Source: Streptomyces sp. BR123
GTDB taxonomy: Bacteria > Actinomycetota > Actinomycetes > Streptomycetales > Streptomycetaceae
Length of the DNA stretch: 37,387 nucleotides
Direction: 5' to 3'
Assembly (NCBI RefSeq): GCF_013401435.1
Contig: NZ_JACBGN010000045.1
Location: 1 to 37,387 of the forward strand
Part shown: one piece after another, positions 7,421 through 14,443 of the stretch
Layout: each line of letters begins with the position of its first letter
Position numbering within the stretch: the stretch's first letter is position 1
Position numbers and translations under genes: made by a program
Notes under the pieces: generated by a model
The model's database searches: none
Told to the model about the DNA's origin: nothing
What the model saw: only the letters and a program-made list of their open reading frames with translations

Positions 7421-10141
7421 TCAGGCCTTGGGAACGGGCTGCTGCTCGTTGAGCCGACTGTAGATCCGTTCGGGAGTCAGGGGCAGCGCACGGTAGCGGA
7501 TGCCCGTGGCGTCGTGGAGCGCGTTCGCCAGCGCGGGCGCCACCGGGTTGATGCTGCACTCCGCCATCCCCTTCGAACGCAGGGGACCGACGGAGTCCGC
7601 CGAGTCCACGAGGAGCACCTCGGTGCGCGGGACGTCGGCGTAGGTGGGGATGCGGTAGTTGCGGAGGCTCGGGTTGATCACGGCACCGTCTGCGTCGAGG
7701 TGCAAGTTCTCGGTCAGTGCGAAGCCGATTCCCTGGGCGACGGCGCCCTCCACCTGTCCCCGGACCTGTTGGGGGTTGATGACCACGCCCGCGTCGGTCG
7801 CCTGCACGCTGTACAGGATGCGGATCTCCCCCGTCACCCGGTGGACGGCGATGCGGAACCCCTGGGCGTTGGAGGTGACGCTGCGGGGCGAGCCGTAGGC
7901 CTTGCGGGCGGCGGTGAACCGGATGCCGCGCGCTCGGGCCAGTGCGACGAGCTCGGCCAGGGTCACGCGCCGGTCGCCGCAGGTGACGCCGTCGTCGTCC
8001 ATCGAGCACATGACGGGGTGGACGCCCGTGTGGGCGGCGGCGAACTCCAGGATGCGGTCGCGTACGGCGTTGGCCGCCCGGAGCACCGCGTTGCCGGATA
8101 CGAACAGGCCCGCGCTCGCGAAGGCGCCGGTGTCGAATCCGGTGCGGTCGGTGTCGGATTGCACCAGGCGGATCCGGGACGGCGTGGTGCCCAGTTGGCC
8201 GGCCGCTATCTGGACGTGAGCAGTAGAGGTGCCCTCGCCGAACTCGGCGGTGCCGACGGCCACTTCGTAGACGAGATCGTCGCCCAGCGTGATCCAGGCC
8301 TCGGAGATGTGCTCGGTCGGGGGTGCGGTCTCGTGGACGGAGCTCGCGACGCCGGACCCGATGGCCCATCCCGGGCCCAGGTCCGGCTCCTTCGCCGGCC
8401 GCGCCATGGCCCTGTCCACCAGGTCGATGCACTTCGCCAGTCCGTCCTCGGTGAACGTCACGTCGTCCGGGCCGTCGTGCATGGCGACGAGCGGGTCACC
8501 CGGCCGCACGATGTTGCGTCGCCGTAGTTCGAGCGGGTCCATGTGCAGGGCGAGGGCGAGCTCGTGCATGGCGGATTCCATGGCGAACGCCGGCTGCGTC
8601 ATCCCGTAACCGCGCAGCGCCCCGCTCGGCACGGTGTTGGTATAGACCGAGTACGCGTCGTACTTCTTGTTGGGGCAGCGGTAGATCATGACGGCGGCGC
8701 CACCTGCGTACAGCGTTTCGCCGCCGTGGTTGCCGTAGGCGCCCGTGTTCGAGACGTTGCGGACCTGCAGGGCCGTGAGCGTTCCGTCCGTCCTGGCGCC
8801 CAGTTTGACGGTAAGCGTCATCGGGTGGCGCGGCGAGGCGGTGGTGAACTCCTCCTCGCGGGTGTACTCGAAGCAGACGGGCCGCCCGGTGTCCAACGTG
8901 GCGAGCGCCACCAGGTCTTCCGAGATGACTTCCTGTTTGCCGCCGAAGCCACCGCCCACCCGCTTGCAGAACACGCGCAGCTCGTCGGGGCGCAGCGCGA
9001 ACAGATAGCTCAACTTGACCTTCGCGATCGACGGCGACTGCGAACTGGTGCGGACGTTCAGCCGCCCGTCCTGCATCCATGCGATCGAGCCGTGCGTCTC
9101 CAGGTGCGCGTGTTGCACGCGTGGTGAGAAGTACGTGCCTTCGTGGATCACGTCGGCTTCGGCGAACCCCGCGTCCACATCTCCGATGTGCGAATGGAGT
9201 TCGAGCAGGATGTTGTGAACGGGATCACGGACGAACGGATCGTCCGCGACGCCGTGTACCGGTGGGGCCCCCTCGGCCATGGCCTCCTCGGGGTCGAACA
9301 CCGCCGGCAGCGGCTCGTACTCGACGACCACCCTGCGGCAACCCTCCTCTGCCGCACCGGGTGTATCGGCCAGCACGGCGACGACCCGCTGACCCACGAA
9401 GCGGACCGTGTCATCGAGGATGAAGGTGTCGTCCGGATCGACCAGGTGGTCGGTATGGATGGCCGTGGTGAAGCGCCTTCGCGGCACGTCCTCCCAGGTG
9501 TAGACGCGGTGGACACCGGGAACCGCCAGGGCGGCGGTCTTGTCGATCGAGACGATCCGGGCGTGCGCGTGGGGCGAGTGCAACACCTTGAGGTGCAGCA
9601 TGCCCTCCATGTGGGTGTCCATCGTGAACTCGGCGCGGCCGGTCACCACGTCGCCGGCCGCGGGGGCCCCCACACTCGTTCCGACGGCCTTCCCCGGCTC
9701 GGCCGTCTCCACCCCGACGACGCCGTTCACCGCGTCCTCGACGGCCCGGTAGCCGGTGCAGCGGCAGAGGTTGCCCTTCAACGCCCGGGGCAGGTCGGCC
9801 TTCTGGGCCTCGGTCAACGACACCGAGGTCATGATCATCCCTGCGGTGCAGAAACCGCACTGGAATCCGGGCGCGTCGCGGAACCGACGCTGCATCGGAT
9901 GAAGGTCACCGGGCGAGCCGAGGCCCTCGATGGTGGTCACCTCGTGGCCGTCCGCGCGGAACGCGGGGGTGATGCAGCTGTGGATCGGAACGCCGTCCAG
10001 CCACACCGTGCAGGCGCCGCAGTCGCCCGCGTCGCACCCCTTCTTGACGCCGTAGTGCCCGAGTGAGCGCAGGAACGTGCGCAGGCATTGCCCCGGCTCC
10101 GGCTGCCGGGCGAAGACCATGCCGTTCACGCTGTACGTCAT
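7421..10141 (-). CDS. Molybdenum hydroxylase, fused [2Fe-2S] and molybdopterin subunit
   Basis: This 906-residue protein of the xanthine oxidase family starts with a plant-type [2Fe-2S] domain (Cys36, Cys41, Cys44, Cys56). The second [2Fe-2S] domain follows with FQCGFC (Cys95, Cys98) and LCRC (Cys126, Cys128). The molybdopterin domain begins near 165 and shows VGGGFGGKQ and GALRGYGMTQP. The catalytic glutamate is present in KGMAECSINP (about 861). The fused FeS-Mo layout and length resemble Desulfovibrio aldehyde oxidoreductase, whereas most bacterial enzymes have separate subunits. Here a separate FAD subunit lies upstream with an ATGA overlap, so the complex is probably FAD subunit plus this chain. 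The substrate (aldehyde, purine or N-heterocycle) cannot be assigned, and no cofactor-insertion gene (XdhC type) is in the window. The start at 10141 removes a noncoding extension of the open frame. Confidence 0.93.
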   Translation of the reverse strand: MTYSVNGMVFARQPEPGQCLRTFLRSLGHYGVKKGCDAGDCGACTVWLDGVPIHSCITPAFRADGHEVTTIEGLGSPGDLHPMQRRFRDAPGFQCGFCTAGMIMTSVSLTEAQKADLPRALKGNLCRCTGYRAVEDAVNGVVGVETAEPGKAVGTSVGAPAAGDVVTGRAEFTMDTHMEGMLHLKVLHSPHAHARIVSIDKTAALAVPGVHRVYTWEDVPRRRFTTAIHTDHLVDPDDTFILDDTVRFVGQRVVAVLADTPGAAEEGCRRVVVEYEPLPAVFDPEEAMAEGAPPVHGVADDPFVRDPVHNILLELHSHIGDVDAGFAEADVIHEGTYFSPRVQHAHLETHGSIAWMQDGRLNVRTSSQSPSIAKVKLSYLFALRPDELRVFCKRVGGGFGGKQEVISEDLVALATLDTGRPVCFEYTREEEFTTASPRHPMTLTVKLGARTDGTLTALQVRNVSNTGAYGNHGGETLYAGGAAVMIYRCPNKKYDAYSVYTNTVPSGALRGYGMTQPAFAMESAMHELALALHMDPLELRRRNIVRPGDPLVAMHDGPDDVTFTEDGLAKCIDLVDRAMARPAKEPDLGPGWAIGSGVASSVHETAPPTEHISEAWITLGDDLVYEVAVGTAEFGEGTSTAHVQIAAGQLGTTPSRIRLVQSDTDRTGFDTGAFASAGLFVSGNAVLRAANAVRDRILEFAAAHTGVHPVMCSMDDDGVTCGDRRVTLAELVALARARGIRFTAARKAYGSPRSVTSNAQGFRIAVHRVTGEIRILYSVQATDAGVVINPQQVRGQVEGAVAQGIGFALTENLHLDADGAVINPSLRNYRIPTYADVPRTEVLLVDSADSVGPLRSKGMAECSINPVAPALANALHDATGIRYRALPLTPERIYSRLNEQQPVPKA

Positions 10142-10965
10142 GACGGCTCCCCGCCCATGAGTTCGCGGCGAATCTCTTCCACGAAGTGCTTCGTCAGATG
10201 GCGGCGGTGGTCGGGGGTTCCATTGGGATCCGCGAACCAGACGTCGCCGGGGATGACATCGATACTCTGCTGGAGGGTCTGGGCATCGGGCATGCTGTCG
10301 AAGGCCATGCGCACCGGTCGTGTGGTGCCGGCTGTGACGGTGAGCAGCAGGTCGTTCGCGCCCGGCGTCCGCGTACCGACGACGAAGACGGTCGAGCGTC
10401 CGAGGTGGGTGAGCGTGAAGCGGCGGTGGGTGGCCAGTTTCCCCAGTGCGTTCGCCGGGATGCGGACGCACCGCAGGATTTCGCCGGGGGTCAGGATGTT
10501 CTGGTGGTCGCCGGTCACGAAGTCGAGGGCGTCCACGATGCGCTGTGACCCGTCAGGGGCCCAGAGTTCGTACGTGGCCTCGAGGGCCACCGTCAGCGTG
10601 ATCATCGGGCCGGCCGGCAACGACATGCAGATGTTTCCGCCGACGGTTGCCGCGTTCCAGACCTTGAACGAGGACAGGAATGCCTCGCAGCTCGTGGTGA
10701 GCAGCGGGCCCGCGGTCCATTCGTCCGGGTGAGCAAAGGCGTGCAGATCGCGGATGGTGCACGTGGCGCCGATCTCCAGGCCCTCGTCGCTCGGGACGAG
10801 AGGATCCCAACGCAGCGCCGTCAGATCGATCAGGCGGCGCAGGTCGGGCTGTTCCGCGGAGAACAGCCAGGTCCCGCCCGCCAGCCAGGCGTCGCCTTCA
10901 CGCCAGTCGTCAGTCGGCCGCTCGGAGGGGTGCCGGACGACTTCGGTGATGGTGTTCAGGTCCAC
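10138..10965 (-). CDS. FAD-binding subunit of molybdenum hydroxylase
   Basis: This 275-residue protein fits the FAD_binding_5/CO_deh_flav_C subunit of xanthine-dehydrogenase-type enzymes. FAD contacts are visible as LAGGTWL (about 28-34) and NAATVGGNICMSLPAG (about 103-118). It would pass electrons from the Fe-S clusters of the fused downstream subunit to NAD+ or oxygen. The GTG start at 10965 has GGGAGG about 10 bases upstream. The stop overlaps the start of the catalytic subunit (ATGA), so both are made together. It is the first gene of the three-gene redox operon. Confidence 0.9.
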   Translation of the reverse strand: MDLNTITEVVRHPSERPTDDWREGDAWLAGGTWLFSAEQPDLRRLIDLTALRWDPLVPSDEGLEIGATCTIRDLHAFAHPDEWTAGPLLTTSCEAFLSSFKVWNAATVGGNICMSLPAGPMITLTVALEATYELWAPDGSQRIVDALDFVTGDHQNILTPGEILRCVRIPANALGKLATHRRFTLTHLGRSTVFVVGTRTPGANDLLLTVTAGTTRPVRMAFDSMPDAQTLQQSIDVIPGDVWFADPNGTPDHRRHLTKHFVEEIRRELMGGEPS

Positions 10966-11114
10966 GGAAACCGACCTCCCTCAGAGGGGCGTCCTGCGCT
11001 GGAGGGGCGGCCTGGCGACTCCGTCCAGTCTAGATCGGGGAGACACTCGGCGCAGGGCGGCCGAAACCCTTCTGTCGCCGTGCTGCGCCACCCGCTGGCG
11101 CCGGCCTCCGCGGA

Positions 11115-11134
11115 GCGCGCTGCGCGCAGCGCGC
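11115..11134 (-). terminator. 20-base perfect palindrome, possible terminator
   Basis: GCGCGCTGCGCGCAGCGCGC is a perfect palindrome that can form a very stable GC hairpin. It lies about 340 bases after the beta-propeller stop and has no T-run. It could be a U-less terminator or a protein-binding site. Confidence 0.35.
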
Positions 11135-11137
11135 CTA

Positions 11138-11167
11138 CGTGCTGCCGGACGGCGTGCTGCCGGACGG
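11138..11167. repeat. 15-base tandem duplication
   Basis: The unit CGTGCTGCCGGACGG occurs twice in a row in noncoding DNA, right after the 20-base palindrome. It is probably a slippage duplication. Confidence 0.8.
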
Positions 11168-11477
11168 CGTCGGCAGTTCGACCGGCTGGATACGGCCGGC
11201 ACGGCCCGGACGAGGCGTGTGTACCGTCGCGCCCCGCCGGGCTGCATCGCTGCGGGCTCGGATGCCGGGCAAGCCGCCGGTCCGGGCGGCTCGCCCGGCA
11301 ACACCTGGGCTTGCCCTCGCGACGCTGTGGGGCGTGCCGGGCTCAGGAGCGCGGACGGCGGATCTTCTCAACCTCTGGCGGGAGAGATCAGGTGTTCCGC
11401 GAGCGGTTCCGGACAGAAGCGGCCCGCACGGGGTCATGCACGTGTTCGGCGCCCGCGATCTGGGCGAAGGGCGGCGA

Positions 11478-12530
11478 TCAGGCCGGGCGCGGGAGATACG
11501 CCAGGCCGTGCGCGCCGGGCTCGCCGAGCTTGGCGACGTCCAGCCGGGCCAGGTGATCCAGCGTCTCCAGGTCGACGATCTCGACGGTGGACGAGACGAC
11601 GCAGGCCACATAGGCGAGTCGGCCGTCGGGAGACGAGGTGATGGTCAGCGGGAAGAGCCCGACCTCGATCCCGCCCAACTGCTTGCGGGTCCCGGCGGAG
11701 AACACCGTGAGGCGGCCCGGCGCGTTGCATCCGAGTCGGGACACCGGATCGGGTGCCATGCGCACTTCGCCCGCGAGCAGCTTCCCCGTCGACGTCAGGT
11801 GCACGGGCAGGACGACGTCCTCCGTGGGCAGGGTGTCGACGACGGACGCCGTCCGGGCGTCGATGACCCGGATTCCCGGGGCCGGCCGCTCCGCGGCGGT
11901 GCCGGAGAAGTTGCCGTAGGGCGCGGCGACGAAGGCGTGCGCGCCGTCGGCGGAGACGGCGAGTCCCTCACTGCCCGGTACCTCGACCTTCGAGGTGAGG
12001 ACGCCTCGTTCGAGGTCGACGACCGAGACGAACGGCGCTTCCTTGTTGGTGGCGTACCCCGTCCTCCCCGCCGGGTCGATGGCGAACCAATGCGGGCCGG
12101 GCGCGTCCGTGTCGATCCTGCCCACGGGCCGGCGGGTCGCCGTGTCGATCACTACGACACCGCCGGGCCGGTCCTCGGCGCCCTCCACGCTGACGTAGAG
12201 CCGACCGCGCACCGGGTCCAGCGCCAGGCCGTGCGGCCCGTGTTCCGGAGCGAGGTCGACGACCTCGACGATGCGGCGGGTGTCGGCGTCGATGACGGCC
12301 AGTTCGGTACGCCGGCCGCCGTTGGCGTGGTAGTAGCCCGAGTGGTACGTCAGCGTGCACCACAGCAGTCGTTGCGTCGCATCGAAGCACAACTCGTGGG
12401 GCTCGGCGGGGACGTACACATCGCCGAGGTGGCGGTCGGAGGCGGCGTCGTAGAACGAGACGGTGGGTCCGCTCTGACTGACGACGGCCAGGACGTCGCC
12501 TTCCCGACCGGTACGGGGGGACTGCTGCAC
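11478..12530 (-). CDS. YVTN-type beta-propeller (lactonase-like) protein
   Basis: This 350-residue protein is made of repeated beta-propeller blades. Typical blade ends include TELAVIDADTRRIV, GGVVVIDTATRRPVG, PFVSVVDLERG and STVEIVDLETLDHLA. This matches the YncE / 6-phosphogluconolactonase-like fold. With the GTG start chosen at 12530 (AAGGAG 6 bases upstream) there is no signal peptide, so it is probably cytosolic, unlike many YVTN proteins. An upstream in-frame start would add about 27 residues without a ribosome site. It may hydrolyse a lactone or act as a scaffold; no catalytic residues were assigned. The gene diverges from a LysR-type regulator gene, which probably controls it. Confidence 0.82.
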   Translation of the reverse strand: MQQSPRTGREGDVLAVVSQSGPTVSFYDAASDRHLGDVYVPAEPHELCFDATQRLLWCTLTYHSGYYHANGGRRTELAVIDADTRRIVEVVDLAPEHGPHGLALDPVRGRLYVSVEGAEDRPGGVVVIDTATRRPVGRIDTDAPGPHWFAIDPAGRTGYATNKEAPFVSVVDLERGVLTSKVEVPGSEGLAVSADGAHAFVAAPYGNFSGTAAERPAPGIRVIDARTASVVDTLPTEDVVLPVHLTSTGKLLAGEVRMAPDPVSRLGCNAPGRLTVFSAGTRKQLGGIEVGLFPLTITSSPDGRLAYVACVVSSTVEIVDLETLDHLARLDVAKLGEPGAHGLAYLPRPA

Positions 12531-12605
12531 AGCGGCTCCTTGCAAGGGGCGGAGGGAGGAATGCCACGCGTTTTCGCGGGTGTCTCCACTCTCCGTGCCG
12601 GAAGG

Positions 12606-12647
12606 TGCCACAACAATGCAAAGGTTGGTACCAAATCATTGCCACAA
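12606..12647. promoter_or_regulatory. Candidate LysR operator in divergent promoter
   Basis: Between the divergent beta-propeller and LysR genes lies an AT-rich patch with two structures. The octamer TGCCACAA occurs as a direct repeat at 12606-12613 and 12640-12647. The perfect palindrome TTGGTACCAA sits between them at 12625-12634. LysR-type regulators usually bind such sites upstream of their divergent target gene. Assignment to this regulator is inference. Confidence 0.55.
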
Positions 12648-12683
12648 ACGTAAAAGTGCAGTTCAGGGAGGACACACCCCCAT

Positions 12684-13658
12684 ATGGATCTCAACCTGCT
12701 GCGAGTCCTGGACGCCCTGCTCCAGGAGAACAGCGTGACCCGTGCAGCGGAGCGCCTCGGCACCTCGCCTGCGGCGGTCAGCCGTACCCTGGCCCGGCTC
12801 CGCCGTGCCGTCGGCGACCCGCTGCTGGTCCGGGCCGGCCAGGGGATGGTCCCGACCCCGCGTGCCGTGGAACTCCGCGAGGAGGTGGGCGCGTTGCTGC
12901 GCAGCTGCGACAGCGTCCTGCGGCCCGGTCCCGGTTTCGACGCCGTGCATCTCCAGCGCACCTTCACGGTGCAGGCCACCGACCTGCTGCTGGTGGGATT
13001 GGCCGGGAGCCTGACCGAGCGGATCCACGCGGAGGCCCCGCAGGTGGACGTCGTCTTCCTGCCGGAGGCAGTGGAGGGCGGCCCCGGGCTGCGGCAGGGC
13101 TGGGTGGACGTCGAACTGGGCGTCCTTGGACACCTGGATCCGGAGATCCGGACCCGGCAGCTCACCCGGATGACGCCGGTCGGCGTCGCCCGCAGCGGTC
13201 ATCCCCTCTTCGAAGGGCGGATCGACGCCCGTCGTTTTGCCGCGGCCGACCACATCGGCATCTCCCGGCTCGGCAAGCGCATCGGGCCCATCGACAGTGC
13301 GCTCGCGGATCTCGGGCTGCGGCGCCGGACCGCGGTCGTGGTGCCGAGCCACACGAGCGCGATGATGCTCGCCCGGGACACCGACCTCGTCGCGCTCAGC
13401 CTGGCCGGCTGGCTTCCCGACACCGTCTCCGCCATGGGACTGCGGACGTTTCCCATCCCCCTCGACCTGGCACCCTTGGACGTCGGCATGGCCTGGCACC
13501 CCCGCAACTCGACCGATCCGGGGCACCGCTGGTTCCGCGAGCACTTGGCCGCCGCCCTCCTGACCCCGGCGGAGGCAGGGGCGGCAACCGCTGATGCCGC
13601 GTCAGGCGATGTTCGCCTCTCGACGACTTCGCGCAGCCGTTCGTCGGGGGCCTGCTGA
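12684..13658 (+). CDS. LysR-family transcriptional regulator
   Basis: This 324-residue protein has the LysR winged helix-turn-helix at the N-terminus: MDLNLLRVLDALL, then SVTRAAERLGTSPAAVSRTL at about 17-36 and the wing VGDPLLVRAGQGMVPT. A periplasmic-binding-protein-like effector domain follows (about 90-300). The MDLNLL start resembles the NodD/PcpR subgroup that senses aromatic or related small molecules (family knowledge). The ATG has GGGAGGA about 11 bases upstream. It is divergent from the beta-propeller gene across a repeat-containing region, the usual autoregulated LysR arrangement. It could also control the molybdenum hydroxylase operon downstream of the propeller gene. Confidence 0.92.
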   Translation: MDLNLLRVLDALLQENSVTRAAERLGTSPAAVSRTLARLRRAVGDPLLVRAGQGMVPTPRAVELREEVGALLRSCDSVLRPGPGFDAVHLQRTFTVQATDLLLVGLAGSLTERIHAEAPQVDVVFLPEAVEGGPGLRQGWVDVELGVLGHLDPEIRTRQLTRMTPVGVARSGHPLFEGRIDARRFAAADHIGISRLGKRIGPIDSALADLGLRRRTAVVVPSHTSAMMLARDTDLVALSLAGWLPDTVSAMGLRTFPIPLDLAPLDVGMAWHPRNSTDPGHRWFREHLAAALLTPAEAGAATADAASGDVRLSTTSRSRSSGAC

Positions 13659-13897
13659 GTCAGATGCGCCGGTGCCGGATGCGATCGGCGAAATCCCGGG
13701 GCACGCCGCAGTGGCCCGGTGGGCGCGGTGGATATGGCCCCGCCCGGGCCCGAGGGGCACGGGCCGCTGGACCGCCCGCCCTGTTCGGAGGAAAACTCCT
13801 CGCGATTGCCGGGGCGTGTTGTTGACTGGCCGTTACGTGATGGCCCGGCGCTGGGACTGCGGCGGCCATCTGATCCGCGGTGCGAAGGGGCGAGGGC

Positions 13898-14422
13898 ATG
13901 CTGGTCGAGGCATTGACGGCATTGGCTGCGGCAGGCGGCGGTGCGGTGGTCCAAGCGGCGGGCACCGATGCATGGAACGGGCTGCGCGGGCGGATCGTGG
14001 AGGTCTTCGGCCGCGGCGACGCTGCGCGGGGACAGGCTGAGCTCGAACGCCTGGACCACACGAGGCAGGCTCTGGACCAGGACGCTTCGGCCGGTGTCAT
14101 GACCGAGGGGGTGCGGCAGGAGGGGCTGTGGCAGGGCCGGTTCGAGGCCCTGCTGGAGGGTCTCGACGCCCAGGAGCGGGAGCGCGCGACCGAGCAGTTG
14201 CGTGAGCTGGTGTCGTTCGTCGCCTCCTCGGCGGGTAGCGCAGCGATCGGGACAGGGAAGGCCGTCGCCCGTGACGGAGGGAGTGCCGTCTCCGGCATCA
14301 GGAACGCCGGCGGCATGGGCGCAGCACGAGCAGTGCTCACCGGGGATGCGGAGGCCGACGGAGCGGACTCCAGTGCCGTCAGCGGCATCGTCAACGAGAC
14401 CGCCCTGCGTCGCGGCAACTGA
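13898..14422 (+). CDS. Small helical protein with C-terminal repeat motifs, putative NLR-coupled effector
   Basis: This 174-residue protein has no family I can name with certainty. Residues 1-110 look alpha-helical: a hydrophobic Ala/Gly-rich N-terminal helix (to about 22), GTDAWNGLRGRIVEVFGRG, then charged helices. From 115 the sequence becomes Gly/Ala/Ser-rich and holds two copies of one motif: GGSAVSGIRNAG (127-138) and SSAVSGIVNET (158-168). The NLR-like protein encoded 21 bases downstream has the same motif near its N-terminus. Effector genes placed beside NLR genes with a shared short motif are the hallmark of bacterial amyloid signalling sequences (published concept); application here is inference. 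The hydrophobic N-terminus could act on membranes. The ATG at 13898 has GAAGGGGCGAGGG upstream. Confidence 0.7.
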   Translation: MLVEALTALAAAGGGAVVQAAGTDAWNGLRGRIVEVFGRGDAARGQAELERLDHTRQALDQDASAGVMTEGVRQEGLWQGRFEALLEGLDAQERERATEQLRELVSFVASSAGSAAIGTGKAVARDGGSAVSGIRNAGGMGAARAVLTGDAEADGADSSAVSGIVNETALRRGN

Positions 14423-14443
14423 TCAGGAAGTCGGGGTGACGGC

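Larger units (their letters stand above)
10966..11477. other. Intergenic region, no gene recognised
   Basis: About 510 bases separate the beta-propeller gene from the FAD-subunit gene, both on the minus strand. Open frames here have no recognisable domain or good ribosome site and look like composition artefacts. The region holds a 20-base palindrome (11115-11134) and a 15-base tandem duplication (11138-11167), listed separately. The promoter of the molybdenum hydroxylase operon should lie here. Confidence 0.4.

Noticed and set aside
6677..8527. A 616-residue forward frame over the ABM and molybdenum hydroxylase genes
   Set aside because: The minus strand has full catalytic motifs; the forward frame is a high-GC shadow.
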